Source of the DNA: Jacaranda mimosifolia | Lineage: Eukaryota; Streptophyta; Magnoliopsida; Lamiales; Bignoniaceae | Length of the DNA stretch: 64,000 nucleotides | Direction: 5' to 3' | Assembly: GCA_018894105.1 (NCBI GenBank) | Contig: CM032117.1 | Coordinates: 29,988,501-30,052,500 of the forward strand | Part shown: piece by piece, positions 12,448 to 24,570 of the stretch | Position numbering within the stretch: position 1 is the first letter of the stretch | How the letters are laid out: the number at the start of each line of letters is the position of its first letter | The notes under the pieces: generated by a model | The model's database searches: none | Told to the model about the DNA's origin: nothing | The model's input: only the letters and a program-made list of their open reading frames with translations | Position numbers and translations under genes: made by a program

Positions 12448-12792
12448 ATGGCTCCTAGTCCTAGAGGTGCAATGTCTTAATCAAGAATTTTCTACATTAC
12501 TAAATGGACTGAGGAGGTAGGGAAAGAATTCATCTGCTGCGGGAAATTTCCAAGTTGGAAGCCGAAGCTCATGCAATTCTTGGTGCAATGGTGCTATGAA
12601 TATTCAATATGTCACCACATAAATTTCCAATATGCTTTTTGCGTCGAAAGAATGAAAAAGCTTCACAAGCATTTCATGATTTTCAAATGGATCACTAATC
12701 TTTCTAGTGCGGAATACAATGCAATTACAAACACTATTAATGCACCAGATTTCATATTGGATTATATAGTCATGAGAGCGAGTTTCTTTTAA
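12448..12792 (+). pseudogene. Myb/SANT-like domain pseudogene
   Basis: The frame from the ATG at 12448 encodes 114 residues, with one in-frame stop at codon 11. Its body resembles the plant Myb/SANT-like DNA-binding domain (PF12776 type, often in PIF/Harbinger-associated or L1-interacting proteins). 'KWTEEVGKEF' stands for the WT/WS start of the domain, 'ERMKKLHKHFMIFKWITNL' for the 'rlk.lk..y..f..l...sG' helix, and 'ITNTINAPDFI' for the typical 'tn.v.a.devW' end. The conserved final Trp is replaced and no downstream transposase-like partner is found. The call rests on motif order; a chance frame is possible. Confidence 0.45.
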
Positions 12793-12866
12793 AAAAATTT
12801 CCTTGAGACATTTATTTCTAGTTTCGTATATTACATTTCAGTTTTATCATCTATGTACATGAATGT

Positions 12867-14916
12867 GAAGATAAATTCAAGATATCAAGTGCTCCGGAAA
12901 ATTAAAATTTCAACAATTGAAATTTAAACATAAACGTGAATTCATAAACACCAGAATCATCTTATGCCTCTAATTTTGAACTGAAACATAGAGAGATTGC
13001 TACCTTGATTTAGTCTCTCAATGCAAGGGAAGAAGATCACTATCTTCAAGCCTTTTTTTCAAGCCAAAAACTGCCATAAAACAGCAGCAAAACAACAGCC
13101 TTCTTCCTTGGAAAATTGGCAGCTTTGGTCCTCAAGAAACCATCACCAACTTCTCTGCAATTCGGCTATAAACCAATAATTTGACCCACACTTGAGTACT
13201 TCAATTATAGTATCTCTAATGATATTCACACACCTTAAGATATATACTTAAATCAAAATTCTAAGTTAGAAAGAATATCAATCTAGGAAAAATTTAGAGA
13301 AGAGAGAGAGCTTGTGAAGGAGGCTAGCAAGTTGGAGGAGAGAGGAGAGAGGAATTTTGGAGGTCGTGAGAGAGGGAGCATATGGCCGGCCACTTGTGTC
13401 CGTGTGGGATATTTATAATGCTTATATAAGATTCTACATCATCTAGTCACACTAGCCATACTTTAGGTTTTTCTCCTCCTAAATGGACAATTTGGATGCT
13501 ACATCACATCCTACATGGAATATTCATTTGTATCAATTAAAATCTCTATTTTAATTGACCAATCCAATATTCCTATATTTTAACTAGTCTCTTCCATTTA
13601 AACTTTTCCTCTAAAATTAATTTGCCTCTTGCACTAATTAAATTAACTCTTTAATTCAATTGGTCTAGGTTAACTCTTTAAAATAGCTAGCTAGACTAAT
13701 TTAATTTGTCATGGCCAATTAAATTAATTTCTTAATTTAATTGGCTAATTTAACTTCTTAAATCAATTTGATTAATTTTACTCCTTAAACTAATCAAGCT
13801 ATGTTGACTAATAAATCTATTCAAGAAACCATCTCCTTCATTTGGCTACTTAATTTATCTAACTCTTTAGACAACTTCTCCAAATTCATTGGTGTGGGCT
13901 TTTGTGTGTGACTTATTAGGTTAACCAATCTACTAGATATGGGCTCGCAATAATTAACCCCTCTTGAATTAATCTCCATTCCAATCTCTATAGTAAATGT
14001 CTAGCTACAAGCCTATGGAGCCCAACCAACTGGATGAATTGATTAGTGTGAACCATCGACATACGTTTACAATGAAAACGCGGTCCTTTCATTTTCTATC
14101 TCCCAATTGATACCAATGGCAAGATATTTGCCAATTCTCTAGTAGCTTCAATAACTATGCATCTATTCTTAATGAACGGTTCCAAATGATATCATCTTTG
14201 AAAGCCACCTTTTCAAATTGTCACACTACCTTGCACTAGGATTTTTTTTAAATCGGTAATCATAGAACACATGGGAGATCAACTCATTTTTCACAATGAG
14301 CAAACTGATCCTCTATTGGAACACACCCCAACCTCCACACTTAGATAGTTTGTGCTCAACATAAGCGTTGTACAACTGGCTAGGTCGGGACAAACGTCAA
14401 AGCACAAGTATCAAAGCATAAGGTTATTGTGGAACCTCAAATCTAAGAACTAATTATATGAACTATTGAAAGCGAGAGAATTTTCCATCACCAACAAGCC
14501 ATTGCAACTATCTCATGGATTCTCTAAATTGAGTTTTCAGTGAATTTATTCTCTAAAAAGCACCCACCAATGTGCATCAATATCTTGTACATAGATTGAT
14601 CATAAAATGGGGTAGTATCTAACTCCTTGGAGTATGCATTGCTAATACAAGTCTATTTGAATCTTAGATGCTCTTGTCTTTAAGATTTTATGACTTGGAA
14701 TATTTCAAAATTATGACCATAGAGACTTGTTTCATGATCACCATCATATAGTTGACTAAGTCACGTAGTCTTGTTTGATTTAAAGGCTTTAACCAAATGC
14801 ATTGTGAAAAATATTAATATTACATAAGATGAAGATGACCATTTATAGAATATTAATCATATAAAATTATTTTTACAAGAGTAGTTAAACATGCCAATTT
14901 AACTGGATGTTGGGAA
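12867..14916 (-). mobile_element. Diverged family A LTR (solo or remnant)
   Basis: On the minus strand this ~2.05 kb segment follows the landmarks of the family A LTR: 'CATGCCAATTT' near the right edge (as in 4579-6613), 'AGTGGGTG'-like and 'GCATGCTCC'-type segments, 'GGGCTCCATAGGCTTG' around 14000, 'GGGCTTTTGTGTGTGAC', and an AGTTAA/TTAACT array around 13640-13790. It is clearly more diverged than the other copies, and both termini are blurred, so edges are accurate only to about 50 bp. No primer-binding site or polypurine tract was seen beside it, which fits a solo LTR. Confidence 0.6.
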
Positions 14917-15779
14917 CCTAGTTTCTTCAAAATTATGTGGCATAAAAAGAAAAGCTTAGTTTTGCATATATGAGAAAAGGTGATGCTGATTATGAGGATT
15001 TATCTTGGATAATGAGGATAAATATATCGACTACAATAAGATAACCGGAAAAGAGCAGGATGGGGATAAGGAAAATCAAACAAATGAACCCCTATACTAA
15101 ATTTGGATGAGACAAGCTAGCCAGATTAATATATATATATATATATATATATTGATAAGTACTCATGGTGGAATAAAATAGCATGATATATATATATATT
15201 TATGCAACCTAATTAAACCAAAAGTGATGCCTTGCAGTCTAATGTGGATCTATCAGAAGTGGCATCGCATCTAGTACTTGAAAGGGTCTAGAAAAGGTTA
15301 CACTTGTCAAAATCTATGTGGATAGACCTAGTCATTAATTGCATCTACTTACTTATATGTTGGTTATTTCATGTTGTCTCTGCATGCTTCATTGTTTACT
15401 CCATGTAGTAAACCAGCTTAAAAACTAACACATGAAAGCGACAAAATACTACATGAAGAAGACAATGAAATAAAGACAATTACATGAAACAACTAATAAT
15501 ACGTAGGTAATTAAAGGAAATGTAATTAATTAATTAAGCCAATTTAAAGACTACTTAATTAGGATACACGGATCATACTATTCACCACTTTTGGAATGGG
15601 GAATTCGATGCGGTGGAACTACGTTGATCTTGGCTAGTACAATGACTAGTGCACCCACCCAAATCAGATTTTGAGAAGTAGAAATATTTGTTCTTGACAT
15701 TTTATGGCATCCATATGTAGACTCACACGCGGAATATCCAAGGTAAAGGTTCATAATCAGCATCACCCTTTCTTTCTTC

Positions 15780-15815
<36 letters not shown>

Positions 15816-15879
15816 TACATACAAAACACAGGCTTCTCTTTCTATGCCACATAATTTTGAAAAAACTAAGGTTAATAAA
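14917..15879. other. Intergenic DNA with TA/CA microsatellites
   Basis: No gene is recognisable. The stretch holds simple repeats: (TA)n at about 15129-15152 and 15189-15200, and a (TA)n(CA)n compound run at about 15780-15817. The open frames reported across the latter are artefacts of the dinucleotide repeats. The last five bases, ATAAA (15875-15879), are the left target duplication of the copia element that follows. Confidence 0.7.
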
Positions 15880-16171
15880 TGATGAAGATTGCTGTTCATG
15901 ACCAAAAAGTGCTGATACAAAGCTATGCACCAGATTTTTGTGCCTTTTTGTTGTAATTAATGAATGTACTAGTAGTTTGAATGAATTGTGGTGGAACATA
16001 ATTTCAGCTGAAGATAAGGGAACAAGTTTCCTTAAATTGTGGGGATTTGGTATTAACTCATACTTTGTATTAGTATAAATATCTTTTTGAAGAAATGGAA
16101 AATAGTTTCCTTTCACATTTTTTCTATCTTCTTCTTCCTTTCTCATATGTGTATGCCAAAAACTTCCTACA
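15880..16171 (+). repeat. Copia 5' LTR (292 bp)
   Basis: It begins TGATGAAGATTGCT and ends CTTCCTACA, with an identical layout at 20264-20555. A TATA-like box (GTATAAATATC) lies at about 16072-16082, so transcription should start some 30 bp further on, inside the LTR. The dinucleotides TG and CA mark the ends, and ATAAA precedes it. Confidence 0.95.
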
Positions 16172-16173
16172 TC

Positions 16174-16186
16174 TAGTATCAAGAGC
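16174..16186 (+). promoter_or_regulatory. Primer-binding site, initiator tRNA-Met type
   Basis: Two bases after the 5' LTR the sequence reads TAGTATCAAGAGC, a near match to TGGTATCAGAGC with one substitution and one inserted A. This is the usual priming site of plant copia elements and marks the start of the internal region. Confidence 0.8.
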
Positions 16187-16286
16187 ACAATTGATCTTTG
16201 TGGGACTGTGTGTGTGAGAGAAAACAAGCAAGAAAACCTCACTTAAAAAAACCATAAACACTTGAGAGATTTCAGTGATCTTTAAG

Positions 16287-17195
16287 ATGGCTGCAAGTAG
16301 TAGTATTTCTGTTCATTCCCCTCCAATCTTCACTGGAGAAAATTATCATATGTGGTCAGTGAAAATGGAAGCATATCTTAAGGGTCTGCTGCTGTGGGAA
16401 GCTGTTGAATTAGACTTTGAAGCTGAAATGCCACAGAATCCAACACTGAACTAGATCAGAATATATGAAGAAAAGGTCTCTAGAAAATTTAGAGCCCTGA
16501 GTACTCTTCATGCAACAGTAAATGAGACTACTTTTATAAGGATCATGGCATGCAAAACAGCAAAAGAAGTCTGGGACAAGTTGAAGTCAGAATTTCAAGG
16601 AAATGAAAAGATAAAACAGATGCAGATCTTCAATTTAAGGAAGGAGTTTGAACTTCTCAGGATGAAAGAAACTGAGAATGTGAAGGAGTATATTGATAAA
16701 GTTATGAAAGTTGTTAATCAGATAAGGTTGCTAGGTGAGGATCTACCAGAAAGAAGAGTTGTTGAGAAGGTAATGGTAACTCTTCCAGAAAGATTTGAGG
16801 CAAAAATCTCATCACTTGAAGATGCTTGGGATATGTCTCAGCTTTCTCTCACAGAGCTTGTAAGTGCTCTACAAGCTGTTGAACAAAGAAAAACATTTAG
16901 ATAAGAAGAAAGCTCAATTGAAAATGCACTTGTTGCATCCCAAAAAGCAAAAGTGCAATCAGATGATGCAAAGAAAGGCTCACATCCCAGGAGAGGGAAA
17001 GACAACAAATTTAGTCAAAGCAACAAAGAAAGAAACAGAAGAGTCAAGTACCCACCTTGTCCTCATTGTAAAAAGACAAACCATACTGAAAATTACTATT
17101 GGTACTGGCTTGGGGTTCAATGCAAATCTTGCAAGCAATTTGGACATGTTGAGAAGGTTTGTCATGGAAATTATAGTCAACAAAATCAAGCTTAA
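16287..17195 (+). pseudogene. gag: Copia gag with zinc knuckles, three in-frame stops
   Basis: The frame starts at the ATG at 16287 (MAASSSISVHSPPIFTGENY) and continues to 17195. Residues ~10-45 are the DUF4219-like N-terminus ('FTGENYHMWSVKMEAYL'), and ~85-205 are the UBN2/gag_2 domain ('AKEVWDKLKSEFQGN', 'IFNLRKEFELLRMKE'). Two CCHC zinc knuckles then follow back to back. In the first ('CPHCKKTNHTENYYW') the last Cys is Tyr; the second ('CKSCKQFGHVEKVC') is intact. Stops lie at 16452, 16902 and 17193. The product would be the nucleocapsid that packages element RNA in virus-like particles. The first stop (LN*IR) probably replaces Gln. Confidence 0.9.
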
Positions 17196-20100
17196 CCTCC
17201 TCAAGTCACTGAAGGATCTGAAATTCAGAATGAGAGACTTTTTTTTGCTGCTACTGTTGAAAAATGTTCTGTTGTAGCTCAAACACTAATACATGGATGA
17301 TTGACAGTGGATGCACTCATCACATGACAACAAACTTAAAATGTTTTAAAACTTTGGACAGAACATATTCTTCCAAAGTGAATCTTGGTGATGGGAGACT
17401 ACTGTATGTCAAAGGCAAATGTATTGTGTCCGTGCAAACTCTATCAGGTACAAGGCTTATCACTGATGTGTTGTTTGTGCCTAAGATTCAACATAATATA
17501 CTAAGTGTTGGTCAGCTGTTAGACAAGAATTATTCACTTAAATTCAAGAATAAATTCTGTGAAATTATTAACCCTTCTTGTGTAAAGCTCCTGTCAGTTA
17601 GAATGCACAATAGGAGCTTTAATATTTATTGGAAAAATGATGCAGTTGAAGCTTTTGTCAGTATTGAATCTAACTCTTATCTATGGCATAAAAGGCTTGG
17701 CCACATAAATTATGATGCTTTGAAATTGCTTGAAAAAGGCAAAATGGTGAATGATTTGCCCGTTGTGACTGTAATCCATGATGTCTGTGGTACTTATCAA
17801 CTTGGTAAGCTGAACAAAACTCCATTTCCTATAAACCAAGCTTGGAGAGCAACTGAGAAGCTCCAGCTGGTTCACACAGATGTATGTGGACCCATGAGCA
17901 TACCTTCTTATAATGGCAGCAAATATTTTATTTTATTCATTAATGATTTTTCAAGGTATTGTTGGGTTTATTTTCTTAAAAATAAATCTGAAGTGTTTTC
18001 TATCTTTCAAAGATTCAAGGCTACTGCAGAAAATCAAAGTGCACATAAGATTAAGATTTTAAGATCTGACAATGGGAGTGAATATGTTTCTTCTTAGTTC
18101 CAATCATTTCTTCAGAAGGCTAGCATTCATCATCAACTCACAGTCACTTATACACCCCAACAAAATGGTTTAATTGAAAGGAAGAATAGATCAATCTTGA
18201 ACATGGTGAGGTGCTTATTGTATGAAAAAGGATTACCAAAAAAGTTATGGGCCGAAGCAGTTAATACTGCTGTGTATTTGCAGAATAGACTTCCAACTAA
18301 AGCCGTTAATGGTAAAACACCTCACAAAGCTTGGACTGGTGTTAAACCATCAGTGGCGCACTTGAAAGTCTTCGGAAGCATCTGTTATGCCCATGTACCA
18401 GAGGCAACAAGAGATAAATTGGATCAAAGAGTTGATGTTGGTGTATTTGTTAGTTATAGTACCACTTCAAAAGGTTACAGAATTTTAAATCCCATAACTG
18501 AGAAGGTTTACGTGAGCAGGAGTGTGAAGTTTAATGAAAAAGATGCTTAGAATGGGAAGAAAATGATTGAAAAGTCTGTAAACCAAGACACTAATACCGA
18601 AAATGCACTTCAAATTCATGACGAAGCTCCTAAGGAAGAGAATTCAGATGATGAGAATTATGTTGTAAGAGGCATAAGAACTCTACAAGATGTCTACAGC
18701 AGATGCAATGTTGCTTTGTTTGAACCTGCCACCATTGATCAAGCTTTGCAGTCTCCAAAATGGAAAGCAGCCATAGAGGAAGAATTTAATATGATAGTAA
18801 AAAATGACACTTGGTTACTTGTTGACAGACTAATAGATCAGCATGTGATTGGTACAAAGTGGATATTCAAAGTGAAGATGAATCTTGATGGCCCAATCAA
18901 CAAATACAAAGCTAGATTAGTAGTAAAAGGCTACTCTCAGCAGCAAGGTATTGACTTCATTGAAACTTTTGCTACTGTGGCTAGATTTGATACAATTAGA
19001 TTGTTGCTTGCTCTTGCTGCTCATAAAGGTTGGAAACTCTTTCAACTTGATGTTAAATCAACATTCCTTAATGGTGTTCTTAAAGAGAAAATGTACATTG
19101 AGCAACCTGAAGGTTTTGCTATTAAAAGTGCTACTGATAAAGTTTATTTGTTGAAAAGGGCACTTTATGGTTTAAAACAGGCCCCTAGAGCCTGGTATGC
19201 AAAGATTGATGGCTATTTGCTTGACTTGGGGTTTGAAAGAAGCATCAATGAAGCAACACTGTATGTGAAGCAAGTATGTGCTGAAATTCTAATTGTTTCA
19301 ATCTATGTTGATGATATTCTCATCATTAGAAGCAATCAAGATTCTATGAAAGAGTTTAGAAAGCAAATGGAAAACATGTTTGAGATGAATGATTTGGGGC
19401 CGATGTGTTATTTTCTAGGAATGGAAGTGTCTCAAGTTTCAACAGGCATATTCATTTCTCAAAAGAAATATGCAATAGAATTGTTAAAAAGGTTTTCATT
19501 AACTGGTTGTAAAGCTGTTAGTAGTCCAGCAGTTCAAGGATTAAAGTTACAAGCAAATGATGGCTCATTACCAGTTGATCCTTCAATCTTTAGGAGTTTG
19601 GTTGGTTCATTACTGTATTTGTCAATCACAAGGCCTGACATAATGTATGCAACCAACGTTCTATCAAGATACATGCACATGCCAACTAAAAATCATCTCA
19701 AAGCAGCCAAAAGGGTACTGAGGTACATTTAAGGTACAACTTCATATGGAGTGTTGTTTAGGAAAAGCTCAGCCCTGAAATTACTTAGATTCACAGACAG
19801 TGATTGGGCTGGTTCACTTGAAGATTCAAAGAGCACCTCAGGCTATTGTTTCACCCTTGGATCATGTGTTATATGTTGGAGCTCAAGGAAGCAAGGCTTT
19901 GTTGATCAGTCAACTGCAGAGGCAGAGTATATCGTTGCATCTGCTTCTGTTAATCAAGCTTTATGGTTGAGAAAAGTTTTGAATGATTTGAAGTTTAAGC
20001 AAGAAGTTGCTACAGAGATTCTGTGTGATAACAAATCTGCTATGGCTATGGTTAAAAATCCAATTTTTCATGGAAAAACTAAGCACATAAAAATCAAATA

Positions 20101-20266
20101 CCATGCTGTTAGGGAAGCTGAAAAGGAAGCCGAAGTTGTGTTGTTGCACTGTTCTACAGAAGAATAAGTTGCTGATGTCTTTACCAAAGGACTACAGAAG
20201 AACAAATTTGAAGAACTTAGAGACAAACTTGGTGTTGTGCATAGCTCTTGCATCAAGGAGGAGTGA
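17196..20266 (+). pseudogene. pol: Copia pol polyprotein (PR-IN-RT-RNaseH), frameshifted
   Basis: The gag frame runs on to about 17290. A shift then moves the coding frame, which continues from about 17264. Protease: [11 protein letters not shown] (catalytic DSG). Integrase: GAG-pre-integrase '[15 protein letters not shown]', zinc CxxC altered to 'CGTY', catalytic D in 'HTDVCGP', D in 'RSDNGSEY', E in '[10 protein letters not shown]'. Reverse transcriptase: '[16 protein letters not shown]', '[11 protein letters not shown]', '[11 protein letters not shown]', 'YVDD'. RNase H: 'FTDSDWAG', 'STAEAEY', 'CDNKSA', ending 'DVFTKGL'. In-frame stops lie at 18095, 18548, 19730 and 20165; contexts suggest former Trp (18548) and Gln or Lys codons. 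The terminal TGA (20264-20266) is formed by the first bases of the 3' LTR. Confidence 0.93.
20254..20263 (+). promoter_or_regulatory. Polypurine tract
   Basis: CAAGGAGGAG, directly before the 3' LTR start TGATGAAG, is the purine-rich primer site for plus-strand DNA synthesis. It is also translated as the last Pol codons (IKEE). Confidence 0.8.
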
Positions 20267-20555
20267 TGAAGATTGCTATTCATGACCAAAAAGTGCTGAT
20301 ACAAAGCTATGCACTAGATTTTTGGGCCTTTTTGTTGTAATTAATGAATGTACTAGTAGTTTGAATGAATTGTGGTGGAACATAATTTCAGCTGAAGATA
20401 AGGGAACAAGTTTTCTTAAATTGTGGGGATTTGGTATTGACTCATATTTTGTATTAGTATAAATATCTTTTTGAAGAAATGCAAGAAAATTCCCTTTCAC
20501 ATTTTTTCTATCTTCTTCTTCCTTTCTCATATATGTATGCCAAAAACTTCCTACA
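20264..20555 (+). repeat. Copia 3' LTR (292 bp)
   Basis: The same 292-bp length and ends as the 5' copy. Differences are scattered substitutions plus a cluster of five near 20477-20490. It is followed by the ATAAA target duplication at 20556-20560. Confidence 0.95.
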
Positions 20556-21013
20556 ATAAATAGATGAAAAAACAAAAAAGTAAAACATGAAACTAGCTAG
20601 GAATAAAGGCTAACTCAGAGGATTTTTTTTTAAAGAGAAACTACTAATCACTTCAACTATATAAATAGTCCCAAATAAATGAATCCAGTTGTTAATTAAT
20701 TGTGTTTGTCATTGCATTCTATTCCACACCGGAAAGGTTACTAGTGATCTATTTTGAAAATCATGAAACGCTTAATTGTGAAGCTTTTTTGGTTCATTCA
20801 ACGAAATTAAATACATATTTATAGCACCCATATATCTATACATGCATGCATGGCACTAAAAGTTGTATGGGTATGCATTTTCGATATATTGCATTCAACT
20901 TGCGAATTTCTGGCAGCAGATTACTCGCTCTACTAGAACATCAATAATTTTTTCTCCCGCACCTTAATTGGTTCAATATCTAATAGTGTAGAAAACTGTT
21001 CAACAAATATTTC
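20556..21013. other. Spacer between two copia elements, no gene seen
   Basis: About 460 bp of AT-rich sequence without a convincing frame or repeat. It begins with the right-hand ATAAA target duplication of the copia element and ends at the presumed outer end of the minus-strand copia LTR. Confidence 0.6.
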
Positions 21014-21259
21014 TGCCATGATCTGGGAAGAAGGGAGAGATAAGAAGAGTACTGGAGAAAATTTCTGGGTTTTCTGATTGAAGAAATGATGAGTGCACAA
21101 CTATATATATATATATATACAGGTTTCTAAAACAGGGTTAACTCTAACTAACTAATTAATGCTAGGGTTGGGGCTAACTAATACAGTTAAGATGCTAACT
21201 AACTAAAATAAAAAATACATAAAAGAGCAGAAAATACAAATGAGATATAATACTGAACA
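21014..21259 (-). repeat. 3' LTR of minus-strand copia element
   Basis: On the minus strand the last RNase H codons are followed by a purine run (TTGAGGGGGA, about 21260-21269) and then TGTTCAGTATTATATC, the LTR start at 21259. A TATA-rich run (about 21101-21120) and a pyrimidine-rich stretch follow. The far end is placed at TGCCATG (21014; TGGCA on the minus strand) by the CA rule only, since the partner LTR is missing, so this edge is uncertain. Confidence 0.6.
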
Positions 21260-24200
21260 TCCCCCTCAAGTTGGATCTTGGTGCATATCTCGCAAGTCCA
21301 ACTTCAACAAAATATTGCAAAATGAAGGATCAAGGAGAGCCTTTGTGAAGATGTCTGCAAGTTCAATGGAGGTGGAGACATATTGGGGAAGGATGAAGCC
21401 CTTTTTGAACAGATCATGGACGAGACGACAGTCGATGTCGAGATGTTTAGTGCGTTCATGGAATACCGAGTTTTCTATTATATGCATAGCTGCCCGATTG
21501 TCACACAGTAGAGGAATGGGAAGGGAAACATGAATGCGTAAGTCACTGAGAAGATAGGTAATCCATTGTAATTTGTGGATGATCTAGAGACAGTGGGTTG
21601 TTTCTTAGTTCGCCAAGAGATTAAGGAGCTTCCTAGGAAAATGCAGTATCTAGTGACTAGTCTTCTACTGTCGATGTAGGATGCCCAGTCAGCATCAAAG
21701 TGAGCCTTTAATTGCAAGTTGCTTTGAGCGCCAAAGTGGAGCCCCTTTGAGGGACATCCCTTTAGATATCGAAAAACACGAACTGCTGACTTCTAGTGAT
21801 CGATTTTGGGAGAGTTGAAAAATTGGCTAAGCTGCTGAATGCTATACGTGATGTCTGGCCTTGTGAGGTTCAGATATAGTAGTCTACCAATCAACCTTCT
21901 GAACTAGGAAAGGTTAGAATAAAGTGTTCCATCAGCAGTAAATTTGAGGTTTTTCGAAAGATGAGTAGAAGCTGACTTACAACCTATTATGCCACAGTCC
22001 TTAAGAATGACCAGAATGTATTTTCGTTAGTTCAAATATATGCCATCACTTGACCTTGCTATCTCTATCCAAGAAAATATCTGGCAAGACTCAAATCCTT
22101 AATGGTAAACTTCCAGTCAAAAAACTGTTTCGCCTTAAGAATCTCCAATTCATTATCACCAGTGATCAATAAATCATCTACTTACACCAATAAAACCAAG
22201 AAACAAGTGGTTGAATCCTTGGTAAATAGGCAACGATCATAGGGAGATTGCTTAAAACTGTATTCTTGAAGTTAAGTGGTGAGTTCAAGTTTCTATTATT
22301 TGGAGGCCTGTTTTAACCCATATAGAGACTTTAAAAGCCTGCAAACCTGATCCGATTGAGCCCTTTTATAACCTTTTAGGGGTTGCATATACACCTCCTC
22401 TTGTATAAAGCTATTGAGAAAATCATTGTTAATATCAAGTTGGTGTAGCAGCCAACCCCTTGCAGCAGCTAGAGTAAACAAAACCCTCACAGTGACCGAT
22501 TTTGCTACAAGAGAAAAACTCTCTAAGTAATTAATGCTAGCCACTTGGTTGTACTCTTTGGCCATGAGTCTAGCTTTATTTTTATCCACCGTTCCATCAG
22601 GTTTCAATTTTGTTTTGTATACCTATCTTGAACCAATAGCCTTTTTTCCAGTAGGTAAAATAGTAAGTTCCTAGGTCTTATTTTTTTCAAGAGCTTCAAT
22701 TTCTTTCTCCATGGCAGCCACACATTCTTCCTGAGTACTTGCTTGTTCATAAGAGGCATGTTCTTTTATAGTCGAAACATTGTCCAAAAAGGTCATATAA
22801 TTGGAACATAGGTTGTTGTTAGTATGGAAGGGGTAGGTGGCTAGAGTACATGAGGCTTTATTGATAGTGTTGGTATTGGTTTCAATTATGTTGGAAACAT
22901 AATCTCTTCGCCAATTTGGTTTCTTCTTAATCCTTGAGTTGTGTCTTAAAGGATTTTTCTCAAGAATGGATGAAGGATCACATTGAGTATGAGGAGGATT
23001 TTGATTGTCATTGGAATGAGCAAGAATAGACTTAGCAGGTGTAGGAGGAGAGTTAGACTTAGAATTTCTAGGAGCAGTGAAGGAATCAACAATTGTGTCT
23101 TCAAGAAAGTTGGAATTAGGTCAAGGAATATCTAATGTTTCATCATTTTGCATATTCTGGAAGGGAAAGGTTGTTTCATGAAATGTGACATATCTAGATA
23201 GATGGAATTTATGGTTATTTATATCATAAACTTTATGAGCCTTTTGGCCGATATTATAACCAAGAAATATGCATTTAAAAGCTCTGGGCGCAAACTTAAC
23301 TTTGTGAGGTAATGTATTTGTAGTGAAGCATAGGCATCCAAAGGTTCTAAGCAAATGATAATCGAGTTGTTTATCATAGAGCTTTTCAAAAGGACATTTC
23401 TAGGATATAATAGATGTAGGGAGCTTGTTGATAACATATGTGGTCATGAGAATTGATTCTCCCCAGAATTTCAAAGGAAGATTGGATTGAAGCATTATGG
23501 CTCTAGCTATTTCAAGGAGGTGCCTCTGTTTTCTTTCAACCACCCCATTCTGCTGAGGAGTATATGTGCAGGTTCTTTGATGCATGATGCCAAACTGTCT
23601 GAAGAGAATAGAGGTGTCATTTTTTGGGAATTCTGATCCATTATTTGCTCTAATAGTTTTGACAGATATATGGAATTAAGTATTGATCATATGAAGGAAT
23701 TGAGAGCAATATGTGTGAGTTTCAATTTCCCTTTCATCAGAAAAGTCCATAGAGCTCTAGTAAAGTCATCCACTATGGTGAGAATATAGCAAGCACCTGT
23801 AAGAGAAGGTTTTTGGCATAGCCCCTAAATATCAACATGTATAAGTTCAAATTTAGATGAGGTACTGGTGCTGCTGGAAGAGAAAGGAAGTTTAGTTTGT
23901 TTTGAAAGAGGACAAATATGGCATTCATGAAATGAACCAAAATTTTTATTTATCATATGGGGAACATGTTGTAAAACAGTAGTTGAAGCATAGCCTAATC
24001 TCATGTGCTAAAGTGAAAGGTTACATGAGGAAACTGCATTGCTACGAAATTGTTCTACAAACAAGGAATGATTGTTTTTGTAAGGATCACCAGACTTAAA
24101 GAGACAAAAGGCTTCAAGAACATATAGTCTTCCTATGGCTTTTCCCATAGCAAGAGTTTCTTTACTCTTCAGGTCCTGCAAAATGAATTAGTTGGGGTAA

Positions 24201-24570
24201 AAGATGAATCAAACCTGAGCATCATTGGTCAATTTATTAACAGATAAGAGATTAAAATTGAAATCTGGAATGTGAAGGACATCAAAAAGGTTGAGTTTAT
24301 TGTTTAACTTTCATGTTCCAATCTAGTGAACTATTTCAATGGTTCCATTAGGTAAGCAAATTGGAATGGGTTTTGTGGTGAGTCTATAGTTGGATAATAA
24401 GTTTCGGTTGGTGCATATATGGCTAAAGGCCCCCGTATCCACTATCCAAGGACCTTTCTCACAATGATCAAGTGCAATCAAGGAAAAATGAGTAGACGAA
24501 CCTGCAAAGTCATTCAGGTGAGTGAAGTTAACCTGATTTCCATCAGCTAATTGCCTTTTCTTCATAATTT
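21260..24570 (-). pseudogene. pol: Minus-strand copia pol remnant
   Basis: Conserved pieces run right to left in the order protease, integrase, RT, RNase H, in shifting frames. Protease with DTG in 'GPWIVDTGAFSHIC' (about 24450). Integrase C-terminal part 'YTPQQNGVVERKQRHLLE' with the catalytic E (about 23550), and 'LRTFGCLCF' (about 23350). RT 'KARLMAKEYNQ', 'HQLDINNDFLN', 'SLYGLKQASK' (22607-22296), then the YVDD motif, where the Tyr codon has become TAA (22182-22184) before 'VDDLLITG'. RNase H 'AHFDADWASYIDSRR' (about 21700) and 'HIIENSVFHERTKHLDIDC' (about 21480), ending 'IADIFTKAL'-like. The family resembles plant RE-type copia elements. Many stops make it non-functional. Confidence 0.9.

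Larger units (their letters stand above)
15880..20555 (+). mobile_element. Structurally complete Ty1/copia element, coding-defective
   Basis: A 4676-bp element flanked by perfect ATAAA duplications (15875-15879 and 20556-20560), with 292-bp LTRs, a primer-binding site at 16174-16186 and a polypurine tract at 20254-20263. Domains run gag, zinc knuckles, protease, integrase, reverse transcriptase, RNase H, the copia order. By eye the two LTRs differ at about 12 positions of 292 (roughly 4%), so the insertion is not recent. One frameshift and several in-frame stops disable it. At least four stops sit where relatives have Gln, Trp or Lys codons. It has no close sequence relation to family A or to the minus-strand copia at 21014. 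Confidence 0.95.

Noticed and set aside
15763..16242. A 159-codon open frame on the minus strand
   Set aside because: It runs through a TA/CA microsatellite (repeated Ile-Tyr and Val-Cys) and through the antisense of the copia 5' LTR; there is no domain.
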